A stretch of DNA of 64,000 nt from an uncultured Bacteroidota bacterium (GTDB lineage Bacteria; Bacteroidota; Bacteroidia; Chitinophagales; Chitinophagaceae), in the NCBI GenBank assembly GCA_903906365.1, contig CAIVKC010000060.1, positions 1 through 64,000 of the forward strand, read 5' to 3'. A model generated the notes under the pieces. That model ran no database searches, was not told the origin of the DNA, and was given only the letters and a program-made list of their open reading frames with translations. Below, piece by piece: positions 17,696 through 26,487 of this stretch; the stretch's first letter is position 1; every line of letters begins with the position of its first letter. The position numbers were made by a program, and so were the translations under genes.

Positions 17696-18415
17696 ATGAA
17701 AAAGTTTTTGCAATTATTTGTTGCATTTTTGATGACCCTGTCGATCTATTCCTGTGGCAATAAGCCGGAAACCGCCCAGGAAGAACCGAAGAAGACCGAA
17801 GATACCACCGCTGCCAAACCGCCTGCCGCACCGGTGTTTATACCCTTTCAGGTCATGGTCATTTACCAGACGGTGGCTGACTATCCCAAGTGGAGGTCGG
17901 CCTACGATGCCCATGATTCAGTCCGTAAAGCCGCCGGCCTGGCGGAATTGGGGGTCGAAAGAAACCTGGATAATGCCAATACCGTCCTGGTGGCCCATCG
18001 TGTCTCAGATATTACCAAGGCAAAGGATTTCAGCAGCTCACCCGAACTGAAAAAGGCCATGGAAAAGGCTGGCGTGGTCGGTAAACCCACTATTTATTTT
18101 TTCCAGGTACTCAGGATGGACAGCAGCAAAGTGGACAGCAAGGAAAGGATCATTGTTACGCACCGGGTGAAGGATTTTGATGCCTGGTTGAAGGTATTTG
18201 ACTCTGAAGGAAAGGCGGCGCGTGCAGCCCAAGGCATGGTGGACAGGGTACTGGCCCGCGGGGTGGATGATCCCAACGTCGTTCACGTTGTGTTTTCTGT
18301 TACCGATATGGCCAAGGCCAAGGCTTCCATGTTTTCAGAGGACAAGAAAAAGCTGATGATGAGTGCCGGCGTGGAAGGCAAGCCCGATATTGGTTTTTAC
18401 AAGAATGAAGACTGA
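17696..18415 (+). CDS. Lipoprotein with two repeated ABM-like domains
   Basis: 239 residues. The lipoprotein signal is MKKFLQLFVAFLMTLSIYSC, followed by a Pro/Lys/Glu-rich linker to about residue 50. Two similar halves follow: FQVMVIYQTVADYPKWRSAY ... RVSDITKAKDFSSSPELKKA and RIIVTHRVKDFDAWLKVFDS ... SVTDMAKAKASMFSEDKKKL. Each ends in a (V)GKP-I-F segment (VVGKPTIYFF, VEGKPDIGFY), consistent with a tandem dimeric alpha/beta-barrel (ferredoxin-like) fold. Ligand and function are unknown. A TATATTTA box lies about 75 bases upstream and a strong terminator follows. Confidence 0.7.
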   Translation: MKKFLQLFVAFLMTLSIYSCGNKPETAQEEPKKTEDTTAAKPPAAPVFIPFQVMVIYQTVADYPKWRSAYDAHDSVRKAAGLAELGVERNLDNANTVLVAHRVSDITKAKDFSSSPELKKAMEKAGVVGKPTIYFFQVLRMDSSKVDSKERIIVTHRVKDFDAWLKVFDSEGKAARAAQGMVDRVLARGVDDPNVVHVVFSVTDMAKAKASMFSEDKKKLMMSAGVEGKPDIGFYKNED

Positions 18416-18438
18416 TTAAAAAAATAATGGTTTATCCG

Positions 18439-18484
18439 AAAGGCCGGTTATCCATCCCCAGGATGGTTCCCCGGCCTTTCCTTT
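18439..18484 (+). terminator. Nested-hairpin terminator
   Basis: Outer stem AAAGGCCGG/CCGGCCTTT (18439-18447, 18471-18479) encloses an inner CCATCC/GGATGG hairpin (18452-18466), then a short pyrimidine run cctttt. Located 23 bases after the lipoprotein stop. Confidence 0.7.
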
Positions 18485-18499
18485 TAACTACTGGGCCGC

Positions 18500-18838
18500 C
18501 TACCTGTCTTCGGAGGGGAGGGACCCTTTCTGGAGCAAGATACCACCCAGCCCGTCCACCTGGCGGTTTTACCGGCTAAAGCGTGCGGACATCGGGACGG
18601 TATCGTTCAATTCCCTGTCAGTAGCCCCTTGTTTTTGGGCAGCCTCTTTCATCTGGGGTGTCACCCTTTTGCCATTTTTTTTGAACCGCAGCGGCCATCC
18701 GGTGCAATGCCTTCATTTTTTCGCTTTTCCGGCCATGGGCTCTTCACCGAGATAAAGGTCCGCCATGGCTTTATGTGCCCCCCTGCAGAAGCTGCATTCG
18801 TTTCCTCAGGAAAGGAGGGTAGCTATCCATTCCCGATA
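18500..18838 (-). pseudogene. Decayed AhpD-like / carboxymuconolactone decarboxylase family gene
   Basis: No intact frame exists, but minus-strand fragments in order match the AhpD-like family. First comes YREWIATLLS, a stop, then GNECSFCRGAHKAMADLYLG, carrying the CxxC and following His of the peroxidase active site. After another stop and a frame change come MKALHRMAAAVQ and then VTPQMKEAAQKQGATDRELN, DTVPMSARFSR, a stop, and NRQVDGLGG. The last part corresponds to the family pattern VTPED-xx-AxxxGATDxEIHDTV ... NRYVDGL. At least two in-frame stops before the C-terminal part and two frame changes show it is dead. It lies between two converging units, in an otherwise gene-free 490-base gap. 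Confidence 0.78.
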
Positions 18839-18906
18839 GGCTCTACCCGGAGGCCGGCAAGGATCATTTAGGCAATGATCATAGGACCGATCTAACATGA
18901 CCGGAC

Positions 18907-20118
18907 TTAGTACGAATTCCCCCTATTCATGGCTTCCATCGGGGTAGCGCCATGCTGGAAAATATATTCGCTGTTCAGCAGGTAAGCCCCGCTGGTAACG
19001 ACCGTTTCGCCCGGTTTGAGGCCGGAAGTGATCTCCACGGTATTATGAAGGGTAATCCCGGTGGTTACCCTGCGTATTTCAAAAACGCCCGGTCTTATCC
19101 CCATCCAGACTGTTGCTCCTTTGCTGTCGGTAAGTACCGCACCCGCAGGCAGTGTAATGGAACTGTGGGGTCTGCCCTCCGAAATGATATATACAGGCAT
19201 GCCCGGCTGTAATCTATGCCTGTCATTGCTGATGGTTGCGCGGATAAGATGTATGCGTGTATCCGGATTGATTTCCGGATTGACAAAATCAACCCGGCCT
19301 GAAAAGGCCTCGTTATTAAGGCCCGGAACCAGTATGGTTACCCTGGAGACCTGGTCCAGGGATTTGACCTGTGAAGAATATACCTGGGCTTCCGCCCAGA
19401 GGGTGGACAGGTCGGCCAGCTGTATTACCGGGCTGCCTTCCGGCAGGTAATCACCCTGCTTCACTTTCAGGGAACTGATATATCCTTCCTCCGGGCTGAA
19501 AAACGTCGTGAGCGTGGAAGCCATCCCCATTTCAGCGAGCTGGCTGATTTGCCCTGGCGTCATACCAAGTGTCAACAGTTTATTTTGGGCACTCTCTGTT
19601 ATGGAATGGTAATTCACCAGGGTACTGCCCGAAGATTTTTCCCCCATCAGTGCATTGATATATTCCTGTTTGGCATTGTTGAGGGTCTCACTGTACAGGT
19701 CAAACAGCCGGTCCCCCTTATGCACATAAGATCCCGTGTTATTTACATAAAGGGTCTCTATCCGCCCTTCCGTCCGGGTGCTGAGGGTGTATAACTGCTG
19801 CTGGTTAAAGTTCAGGGTGCCTGCCAGAATCTCCCTGTCGCCTATGCTGGATATCCGGAGCGTGTCCAGCGTTATATTGGCCAACCGGATCTGCAGTTCA
19901 TTGAGATGAAGCTCATTGCCCGAAGCGGACCCTGCCCTGGGAACTTCAATGAGCTTCATTCCGCATATGGGACAATTGCCCGGATGCTCCTCCAGGATGC
20001 GGGGATGCATGCTGCAGGTATAATATACTTCCTTTTTGTCACCGGATGCGGCCCGCTTTTCCTGCCTGCAGGCAGCCAGGCACAATAGGAACACTAGGAA
20101 AAAGGGTAGAAATTTCAT
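18907..20118 (-). CDS. RND efflux periplasmic adaptor with metal-binding domain (CusB-like), second copy
   Basis: 403 residues. A lipoprotein signal (MKFLPFFLVFLLCLAAC) is followed by a heavy-metal-binding domain at about 30-60 (YTCSMHPRILEEHPGNCPIC, GMKL). Then comes a membrane-fusion-protein body: barrel-sandwich strand RTEGRIETLYVNNTGSYVHK, helical hairpin about 150-205, second lipoyl half LKVKQGDYLPEGSPVIQLAD and the beta-barrel/membrane-proximal part with GMPVYIISEGRPHSS. Its role is to link the inner-membrane pump to the TolC-like channel and hand over metal. Last gene of the leftward cluster, 11 bases after a paralogous adaptor. Monovalent Cu/Ag versus divalent metals cannot be decided. 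Confidence 0.9.
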   Translation of the reverse strand: MKFLPFFLVFLLCLAACRQEKRAASGDKKEVYYTCSMHPRILEEHPGNCPICGMKLIEVPRAGSASGNELHLNELQIRLANITLDTLRISSIGDREILAGTLNFNQQQLYTLSTRTEGRIETLYVNNTGSYVHKGDRLFDLYSETLNNAKQEYINALMGEKSSGSTLVNYHSITESAQNKLLTLGMTPGQISQLAEMGMASTLTTFFSPEEGYISSLKVKQGDYLPEGSPVIQLADLSTLWAEAQVYSSQVKSLDQVSRVTILVPGLNNEAFSGRVDFVNPEINPDTRIHLIRATISNDRHRLQPGMPVYIISEGRPHSSITLPAGAVLTDSKGATVWMGIRPGVFEIRRVTTGITLHNTVEITSGLKPGETVVTSGAYLLNSEYIFQHGATPMEAMNRGNSY

Positions 20119-20129
20119 GGTTAATAATT

Positions 20130-21380
20130 TTACGGGATCTTTATGAAACTCTCGCTGTCGATCAGATATTGGGCATTCCTGACTACAGTATCCTGAAGGC
20201 CAAGGCCGGAAATCACCTGCACTTCGTCTGCGGAGCGGTAACCGGTGGAAACGGGGTGTACGATGAAACCGTTTTTTTGACGCAGCAGTACGACTTCATG
20301 GATACCCAGGGCCAGCACGGCCGAACGGGGCAGCCACAGCTGAGGCTTCATAGCCGCTTTGATGCGTGCAAGGACATGACTGCCGATGGGCAATCCCATT
20401 GCGTTGTGGAAGTAGACCCTGGCTGTCAGGGACCGGCTGTTGGCCCGGAAAAAGGGTTCGATAAAATCAATGCTTCCCCGGATGACTTGGCTGGTATCAG
20501 ATTCCGGATGGAGCCATACCTCATTTCCGCTGTGTACCAACGACTGGTCGCTGGCATATATCTGCAGGGCGGCCAGAGCTTTATGATGGTTCATGATCAT
20601 AAACAGGGTTTGGCCCTTTTGCACATACATGCCTTCCTGGAGGGAAAGCTCCTGGGTTACATTGTCATTGTTGTTTTTCATGTCGTTGCTGGAAGGGGTG
20701 TTGCTCATGGCCGCATCATGCAGATGACCGCTGAACGAGCTGTAGATCCCCACGGCATACAGCGGGCTTCCCTGCTGGATGACCTCTTGCAGTTCTGTAC
20801 TGCTCATACCCAGCAACAGCAGCCTTTCTTTGGCTGCCTTAATCAGGGTTGTGTTGGATGGATCATTTTTTAAAACAAACAGCAGGTTCTGCTGCGCGGT
20901 GGAGATTTCAGGACTGTGGATGTCCATGATCTTCTGACCGGCTTCCACCGGCTGGTAGCGGTAACGCATGTATAACTTTTCGATGCGACCGGAAATCCTG
21001 GAAGAAACGACCTGGGCGGCACGGTTGTCGTACTCGATGGTTCCGTATGCGTTAACCCAAACGGGCAGGTTCCTGTATGAGGCTGTGGTTACCGGCAATG
21101 CGGACATGATGAATTCATTGGAAGGCTTCAGCAGCGCGTCCAGGTCAATACCACCGGGAACTGCCCCGGTGCTGGAAACAGGGACCAGCTTCATGGAGCA
21201 AATGGGGCAATCTCCCGGATGATCCTGCCTTATCTGGGGATGCATCGAGCAGGTATACAGGACCCTGGGGGCTGAAGGACCGGCGGTGGGAGCGGATGGT
21301 TTTTCCCGGCAGGAGGGCGCCAGCACCCACAGGCTTACACACCCTGCCACAAACAGCCACCTCAGTTTGATCTTATTCAT
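20130..21380 (-). CDS. RND efflux periplasmic adaptor with metal-binding domain (CusB-like), first copy
   Basis: 416 residues from the ATG at 21380, which opens a signal peptide (MNKIKLRWLFVAGCVSLWVL ... APSC, lipoprotein-like) and overlaps the stop of the TolC-like gene by 8 bases; an upstream start at 21437 would overlap more and lacks a signal. The metal-binding domain is YTCSMHPQIRQDHPGDCPIC followed by SMKL; note SMKL instead of the usual GMKL. The adaptor core has SSRISGRIEKLYMRYRYQPV and SLQEGMYVQKGQTLFMIMNH. A Ser/Asn-rich insert (AMSNTPSSNDMKNNNDN) interrupts the second half, giving a slightly unusual loop. Paralogue of the next gene; two adaptors for one pump is uncommon. Confidence 0.88.
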   Translation of the reverse strand: MNKIKLRWLFVAGCVSLWVLAPSCREKPSAPTAGPSAPRVLYTCSMHPQIRQDHPGDCPICSMKLVPVSSTGAVPGGIDLDALLKPSNEFIMSALPVTTASYRNLPVWVNAYGTIEYDNRAAQVVSSRISGRIEKLYMRYRYQPVEAGQKIMDIHSPEISTAQQNLLFVLKNDPSNTTLIKAAKERLLLLGMSSTELQEVIQQGSPLYAVGIYSSFSGHLHDAAMSNTPSSNDMKNNNDNVTQELSLQEGMYVQKGQTLFMIMNHHKALAALQIYASDQSLVHSGNEVWLHPESDTSQVIRGSIDFIEPFFRANSRSLTARVYFHNAMGLPIGSHVLARIKAAMKPQLWLPRSAVLALGIHEVVLLRQKNGFIVHPVSTGYRSADEVQVISGLGLQDTVVRNAQYLIDSESFIKIP

Positions 21381-22629
21381 GCGGTTTGATTTGTAATATC
21401 TTTTCAAAATCCACCTGCAGGTCCATAAGCTGCCCAAGCAGGTCGATGTATTCCATCCGTGAGCTGGTCAGTGTAAACCAGGCATCATAGAGCTCAAATA
21501 ATTCCTGTGTATCCTGCTCAAAGGCCAGCCGCATCACCTCAAAATTATTTTTGAGCGATGGCAGTATGTTGTTTTCGTAGAGGAGCAGCTGCTTTTTTTT
21601 GGCAGCCATGTTTTTTTGAAGGCCGGCAGCCATTCCTTCATATTCATTGGCCAGGGAATGTTTTTGTTCTTCCAGGGACTGTGATTTCCAGGAAAGGCTT
21701 TCCATATTGGCCTTATTACTTCTGGTGGACCGGTTCACCGGTATCCGGACCATCCCCATCAGGGAGTATTGCATGGGTAAGCCGCCAAAACCAAACATAT
21801 GATCATACCTGACCCTGAACTGGGGCTTTAGGCCCGCCCTTTCCATATTTTGCTGAAGTGCCAGCAGCTGGATATTCCTGTCTATGGCCCTGAGGTCGCT
21901 GCGGCGCTCATAAATCAGGCTGCTGTCAAAAGACTGGCCGCTATAATCCATCCATACATAATTTGTATCCACCTGCAAAAGGGCGGATTTATCACGGTTC
22001 ATCAGCGTATTGAGTACGATCCTTTTTTGCCCGATCTCGTTTTCCTCGGAAATCCTCATGCTCTCCAGATTGCCCAGGGCGGCTTTGGCCTTATAATAGG
22101 CGTTGATTTTTTCCAGTCCGTTTTTGTACCTGTTTTCTGCGCTGCCAATGATCAGTTTCAGGATATGTTCACTTTCAGTGAGCACGGACAGTTTCTTCTG
22201 TAGTATGATCCAGGCGTAATAATTATGTTTGGCTACCGCGAAGAGTTCATTTAATACAGCCTGTTTATTTTCTTTTTCAACAGAGGACATGGATTTCATG
22301 TAGGCTTCATTGGCATCGTTTAGCTTTTTGACGGGGAACATCTGCTCTGCACTCACCATATATTGCCCCATGCCGGTTCCGCCCTTTCCATCCCCTTTCC
22401 AGAGGTTGATATTATAAGGTGCCATCCACAGGCCGGTGGACACCTGGGGCGCCATCCAGTTCCTGGCGCCTCTGGCCGCGGCATCCAGGGAGTTTACCTG
22501 TGCATCGTACATCTTCATCGACGCGTTGGAACTACTAATGCTGTCCAGGATCTGGGAAAGACTATAGGTCTGGGACTGCCCGGGGTGGCAAAAAAGACTG
22601 CAAGCCAGGACCAGGTGCGCGTATTTCAT
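21373..22629 (-). CDS. TolC/CusC-like outer-membrane efflux protein
   Basis: 418 residues. Signal peptide MKYAHLVLACSLFCHPGQS, then two outer-membrane-efflux repeats of long helices (for example ALGNLESMRISEENEIGQKR and SLEEQKHSLANEYEGMAAGL) that form the periplasmic tunnel. Forms the exit duct of the tripartite metal efflux pump. Its ATG overlaps the stop codon of the pump gene (ATGA at 22629-22626) and its stop overlaps the next adaptor by 8 bases, so the genes are translationally coupled. Confidence 0.85.
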   Translation of the reverse strand: MKYAHLVLACSLFCHPGQSQTYSLSQILDSISSSNASMKMYDAQVNSLDAAARGARNWMAPQVSTGLWMAPYNINLWKGDGKGGTGMGQYMVSAEQMFPVKKLNDANEAYMKSMSSVEKENKQAVLNELFAVAKHNYYAWIILQKKLSVLTESEHILKLIIGSAENRYKNGLEKINAYYKAKAALGNLESMRISEENEIGQKRIVLNTLMNRDKSALLQVDTNYVWMDYSGQSFDSSLIYERRSDLRAIDRNIQLLALQQNMERAGLKPQFRVRYDHMFGFGGLPMQYSLMGMVRIPVNRSTRSNKANMESLSWKSQSLEEQKHSLANEYEGMAAGLQKNMAAKKKQLLLYENNILPSLKNNFEVMRLAFEQDTQELFELYDAWFTLTSSRMEYIDLLGQLMDLQVDFEKILQIKPHE

Positions 22630-24587
22630 AATATATTGTTTATGGTGTTTTCGGTGACCGCCTCCAGTTTTCCAAACCTTCTTAACTCAAACTCCTTATT
22701 CATCAGGAAGATCAGGGGGGTAACCAATAGAATGTAGATGGCCGAAGTAATAACACCGCCGATCATCGGCAGCACAATGGGTTTCATTACATCACTGCCC
22801 ACCCCGCTGCTCCATAAAATGGGTACCAGCGCAAAGAGCGAAACACTTACGGTCATTATTTTCGGCCTGAGGCGTTTGGCTGCGCCGCGTATAACGTATT
22901 CCCTTAGCTCCGGCTTAGTGATGGTGTCCTTTGAATTCCCCCTTTTTTTCACCAGCTGCTGCATGGCGTCATTGAGGTAAATGACCATTACTATGTTTGT
23001 TTCCACCGCCAGGCCAAATAGGGCTATGAACCCGACGGCCACCGCGACCGATAAATTCACGCCCCAGCAATAGATCATGAGTGCGCCTCCAATCAGGGCA
23101 AAGGGAATGGTGATCAGGCTCAGCAGCGCTTCCCGGGCGGAATGAAACGCGAAATACATACTCATGAAAATAATGACCAGCACGACCGGGAGAATCAGCT
23201 TCAGCCTGCGCTCGCTGCGGATCAGGTTTTCATACTGTCCGCTCCATTCCAGAAAATAGCCGTTGGGCATTTTGCCGATGGAACTCTCAAGTTTGTTGCG
23301 GGCTTCCGAAACGGTACTGCCCAGATCCCTTTGACGGACATTAAACAGGACGGTACCGCGCAAAAGGGCATTTTCCGAATTGATCATGGAAGGCCCTTCG
23401 GTAACTTTTATATCCGAGAGGGCTTCCAGCGGGACGGGACCAAAACCGCTGGTCTGTACCTGCAGTTTTTTTAAAGCTTCCAGGTTGTCCCTGAAATCCT
23501 GCCCGAAGCGCGCATTGACCGAAAATCGCTGGCGCCCTTCAACGGTAGTGGTTATTCTGGCGCCGCCCAGCGCGCTTTCGATGACCGCATTCACGTCATC
23601 TACGCTCAGGTTGTAACGGGCGATTTCTGCACGCCTGATTTTTATGTCAATGTATTTGCCGCCCGTGATGGGCTCCACGTACAGATCCTTTACGCCCTGG
23701 ATTCCGCTTAATTCCTTTTTGATGAGTTGCGAAAATGCGTAGATGCTGTCCAGGTTCTGGCCGTATACTTTTACCCCCACATCGGTCCTGATGCCGGTGG
23801 ACAGCATATTGATGCGGTTTATGATCGGCTGGGTCCACCCGTTGGTGACACCGGGAATCTGCAATTTGGAGTTGAGCTCGTTGATGATGCTGTCTTTGGT
23901 CATGGAGGGCCTCCACTCATTTTTTGGCTTCAGCATGATGATGGTTTCAATCATGCTGATGGGGGAATTATCGGTGGCTGAACTGGCCCTTCCGGCCTTA
24001 CCCAGCACGGACTGTACTTCGGGTACCGAGGCGATGATCCTGTCCTGTACCTGTAAGATGCGCTTAACCTCACTGTTGGATACATCCGGAAGGGTTATGG
24101 GCATAAACAGGATGGAACCTTCGTCCAGGGGCGGCATGAACTCACGGCCCAGGCTCAGCATCAGGGGAATGCTTGCCGCCAGGGCCAGCACCATGATGGC
24201 AATGGTGGACTTTCGCCAGGTCAGGCAGGTTTTCAGGAGGGGTTCATAGAGGCGTTCCAGGGTACGGTTCACGGGATTGGCACTTTCCGGCCGAAACCTT
24301 CCCCGCATGAACAACGAAATCAGGACCGGCGCCAGTGTCACGACCAGCAGGGCGTCCACGACCAGGATGAAGGTCTTGGTATAGGCCAGGGGATGAAACA
24401 ATTTACCTTCCTGTCCGGTGAGCAGAAACACCGGAAGGAAGGAAGTTATAATGATGACCGTGGAAAAAAACACCCCCCTGGATACCTGTTTGCAGGAAAG
24501 AGCAATGATGTTCTTCCGAACTTCATGGGGAATCGGGATGTAGGAATTTTCCTTCAGGCCGTTTTTTATACTGGTAGGCTTACTCAT
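22626..24587 (-). CDS. CusA-like heavy-metal RND pump, C-terminal part
   Basis: 653 residues from the ATG at 24587, which forms an ATGA overlap with the stop of the N-terminal part. It opens with a basic, polar segment (MSKPTSIKNGLKENS), then TM5 (VFFSTVIIITSFLPVFLLTG QEGKLF region), TM6, TM7, the second large periplasmic porter loop and TM8-TM12. Two proton-relay residues of CusA-type pumps are seen: Glu529 in GLAVETNIVM and Lys576 in LRPKIMT; the relay Asp is on the other polypeptide. All motifs of this half are intact. It could function with the N-terminal part as a split pump, be joined by a -1 frameshift, or reflect a one-base indel in an A6 tract. Confidence 0.88.
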   Translation of the reverse strand: MSKPTSIKNGLKENSYIPIPHEVRKNIIALSCKQVSRGVFFSTVIIITSFLPVFLLTGQEGKLFHPLAYTKTFILVVDALLVVTLAPVLISLFMRGRFRPESANPVNRTLERLYEPLLKTCLTWRKSTIAIMVLALAASIPLMLSLGREFMPPLDEGSILFMPITLPDVSNSEVKRILQVQDRIIASVPEVQSVLGKAGRASSATDNSPISMIETIIMLKPKNEWRPSMTKDSIINELNSKLQIPGVTNGWTQPIINRINMLSTGIRTDVGVKVYGQNLDSIYAFSQLIKKELSGIQGVKDLYVEPITGGKYIDIKIRRAEIARYNLSVDDVNAVIESALGGARITTTVEGRQRFSVNARFGQDFRDNLEALKKLQVQTSGFGPVPLEALSDIKVTEGPSMINSENALLRGTVLFNVRQRDLGSTVSEARNKLESSIGKMPNGYFLEWSGQYENLIRSERRLKLILPVVLVIIFMSMYFAFHSAREALLSLITIPFALIGGALMIYCWGVNLSVAVAVGFIALFGLAVETNIVMVIYLNDAMQQLVKKRGNSKDTITKPELREYVIRGAAKRLRPKIMTVSVSLFALVPILWSSGVGSDVMKPIVLPMIGGVITSAIYILLVTPLIFLMNKEFELRRFGKLEAVTENTINNIL

Positions 24588-25870
24588 GTTTTTTCGTTTG
24601 ATACCTGGTTGTTTTGCCATTCAGAGAGGTTGCGGTAAGCGTTCTCGCTCATGATGATCCCATTATCCACAACAACCCCTATGGCCAGGGCAATTCCGGT
24701 CAGGGACATGATGTTGGAGGAGATGCCGAAAGCATTGAGCAATATAAAGCTGACGGCTACGGTAATGGGTATTTGAATGATGATGCTCAGCGCGCTGCGC
24801 CAGTGCAGCAGAAAAATGAGGACAATCAGGCATACAATCGCTATTTCCTCCACGAGCTTGTCTTTGATATTGGCGATGGAAGCCTCGATGAGGTTGCTTC
24901 TGTCATAATCGACCTTGAAACTCACCCCTTCGGGCATGCCCTTTTGGAGGTCAGCCATTTTTGATTTTACCTCACCGATCACCTTGTCTGCATTTTCCCC
25001 GTAACGCATTACCACGATGCCGCCTACCACTTCGCCTTCCCCGTTTGCATCGAAAATGCCGAGCCTGAGATCCCCGCCCATCTGAACGGTTCCAATATGG
25101 CTGACCAGAATGGGTGATCCGTTGTTAATGCCGAGTGCGATGTTTTCTATGTCTTCCTTGCTTTTGAGGTATCCCAACCCCCGGATGATATAGGCCATAT
25201 CGCTCATTTCAAATTTTCTGCCCCCCACGTCATTGTTGTTGGCCTTCACTTTATTCATTACATCCATCATGGAAAGGTTGTAGAACTGAAGTTTGACCGG
25301 ATCGATCAGCAGCTGGTACTGCTTTTCAAAACCTCCAAAGGAGGCCACTTCTGCCACCCCGGGCACGGTCTGCAGGGCAAGCTTGATATACCAGTCCTGC
25401 AGGGCCCGCTGTTCCCCCAGGTTCATGCCGGGAGCATCCAGGTGGTACCAGAATACATGACCCACTCCGGTGCCGTCCGGTCCCAGTTCAGGCGTTACCC
25501 CCTGGGGGAGCAGCAGCTGGGCATAATTGAGTTTTTCCAGCACCCGGGTACGCGCCCAGTAGATGTCAGCGTCCTCTTCAAAAACGACATAGACAAAACT
25601 CATCCCGAACATGGAAGTGCCCCTGATGTTTTTCACCCTGGGAACTCCCTGCAGGTTACTTACCAGCGGGTAGGTTACCTGGTCTTCAATGATCTGCGGA
25701 CTTCGTCCCATCCACTCCGTAAAAATGATTACCTGGTTTTCACTCAGGTCCGGGATGGCATCCACCGGGTTGCGCTCGATATTGTAGATGCCCAGTGAGA
25801 GCAGACCCAGGGCCGTCAGCAGGACGACCATGGGGTTGCGTAAGGATCGTTCAATGAGTTGTTCAACCAT
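24584..25870 (-). CDS. CusA-like heavy-metal RND pump, N-terminal part
   Basis: 428 residues, against about 1,040 for a complete CusA/CzcA protein. Contains TM1 (MVEQLIERSLRNPMVVLLTA), the first porter loop with NPVDAIPDLSENQVIIFTEW and GMSFVYVVFEE, TM2-TM4, and the relay Asp402 in GVVVDNGIIMSENAYR. It stops after NLSEWQNNQVSNEKT in the cytoplasmic loop between TM4 and TM5, with codons GAA AAA ACA TGA. The C-terminal part continues in the -1 frame. First RND gene of the leftward cluster; 61 bases separate it from the small metal-binding protein upstream. Confidence 0.88.
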   Translation of the reverse strand: MVEQLIERSLRNPMVVLLTALGLLSLGIYNIERNPVDAIPDLSENQVIIFTEWMGRSPQIIEDQVTYPLVSNLQGVPRVKNIRGTSMFGMSFVYVVFEEDADIYWARTRVLEKLNYAQLLLPQGVTPELGPDGTGVGHVFWYHLDAPGMNLGEQRALQDWYIKLALQTVPGVAEVASFGGFEKQYQLLIDPVKLQFYNLSMMDVMNKVKANNNDVGGRKFEMSDMAYIIRGLGYLKSKEDIENIALGINNGSPILVSHIGTVQMGGDLRLGIFDANGEGEVVGGIVVMRYGENADKVIGEVKSKMADLQKGMPEGVSFKVDYDRSNLIEASIANIKDKLVEEIAIVCLIVLIFLLHWRSALSIIIQIPITVAVSFILLNAFGISSNIMSLTGIALAIGVVVDNGIIMSENAYRNLSEWQNNQVSNEKT

Positions 25871-25931
25871 ATTGATTTAATAATAACATGCTCGCCTGAT
25901 AATAGCCCGGAAGGTCCGTGCCCTCGGGTGA

Positions 25932-26210
25932 TTAAGCCCCTGGTTTTGGTTTAGCTGCCAGGCTGTCCTTTTTAGGCATCGGTTTGGTTTTCCGAACCGG
26001 CGCGGACTCCTGCTTTTTCTCCATTTTATCCAGGGTCATTCCGCATTTGGGGCATTTACCGGGCTTATCGCTTTTGACTTCCGGATGCATGCTGCAGGTA
26101 TACATCATGGAAGCCTGGGCGGATGCGGGTTTGGGGGACTTGCCGGTTTGGGAAAACAGGGACGCCGAACCCAGGGTTACCAGGACGGCTAGTAGAAAGG
26201 TCTTTTTCAT
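25932..26210 (-). CDS. Small exported heavy-metal-binding-domain protein
   Basis: 92 residues. A signal peptide (MKKTFLLAVLVTLGSASLFS) is followed by a metal-binding domain MYTCSMHPEVKSDKPGKCPK ... CGMTLDKM, with the Cys and His/Met positions of the domain found in the two adaptors of this cluster. The C-terminal tail is rich in Lys and Pro. Probably a periplasmic metal chaperone or buffer for the pump (inference from domain and position). Likely first gene of the efflux operon. Confidence 0.85.
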   Translation of the reverse strand: MKKTFLLAVLVTLGSASLFSQTGKSPKPASAQASMMYTCSMHPEVKSDKPGKCPKCGMTLDKMEKKQESAPVRKTKPMPKKDSLAAKPKPGA

Positions 26211-26253
26211 GTTGCTTTTTTTATGGTGTTAAATTAAATGGAAATGGTTCATG

Positions 26254-26265
26254 AACCCTAGGGTT
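26254..26265. promoter_or_regulatory. Perfect 12-bp palindrome before the efflux operon
   Basis: AACCCTAGGGTT, a perfect inverted repeat 44 bases upstream of the small metal-binding protein. Its position suits an operator, but no regulator gene is nearby and no family consensus was recognised. The rest of the 277-base gap (26211-26487) shows only a short GGGTGA-aa-TCACCC repeat at 26334-26347. Confidence 0.3.
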
Positions 26266-26487
26266 GACAGGGTTTCCCCAGACCCTACCGGTTCAACAGG
26301 TTCGGCAATACAGCCGGTACAGGGGCTTTGGCCGGGTGAAATCACCCCAGCGGCCTTCCCCGTTTAGTACCCTAAAAAACGACTGAAATGGGAAACTGCG
26401 GCAGGTTTATCAGCTGGTAAAGGGCCGCTGGAGGCCGCACCTTCTGAACAAAAAGGAGCTGTCGGGCCGGTGATTTTCTGCCGAAAA

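Noticed and set aside
18629-18871. 80-codon plus-strand frame in the gap before the efflux operon
   Set aside because: The opposite strand holds the recognisable pseudogene fragments of an AhpD-like gene, so the plus-strand frame is a by-product.
24584-24620. Annotating the pump as a pseudogene
   Set aside because: Both parts are intact, coupled by ATGA and break in a cytoplasmic loop, so inactivation is not shown.
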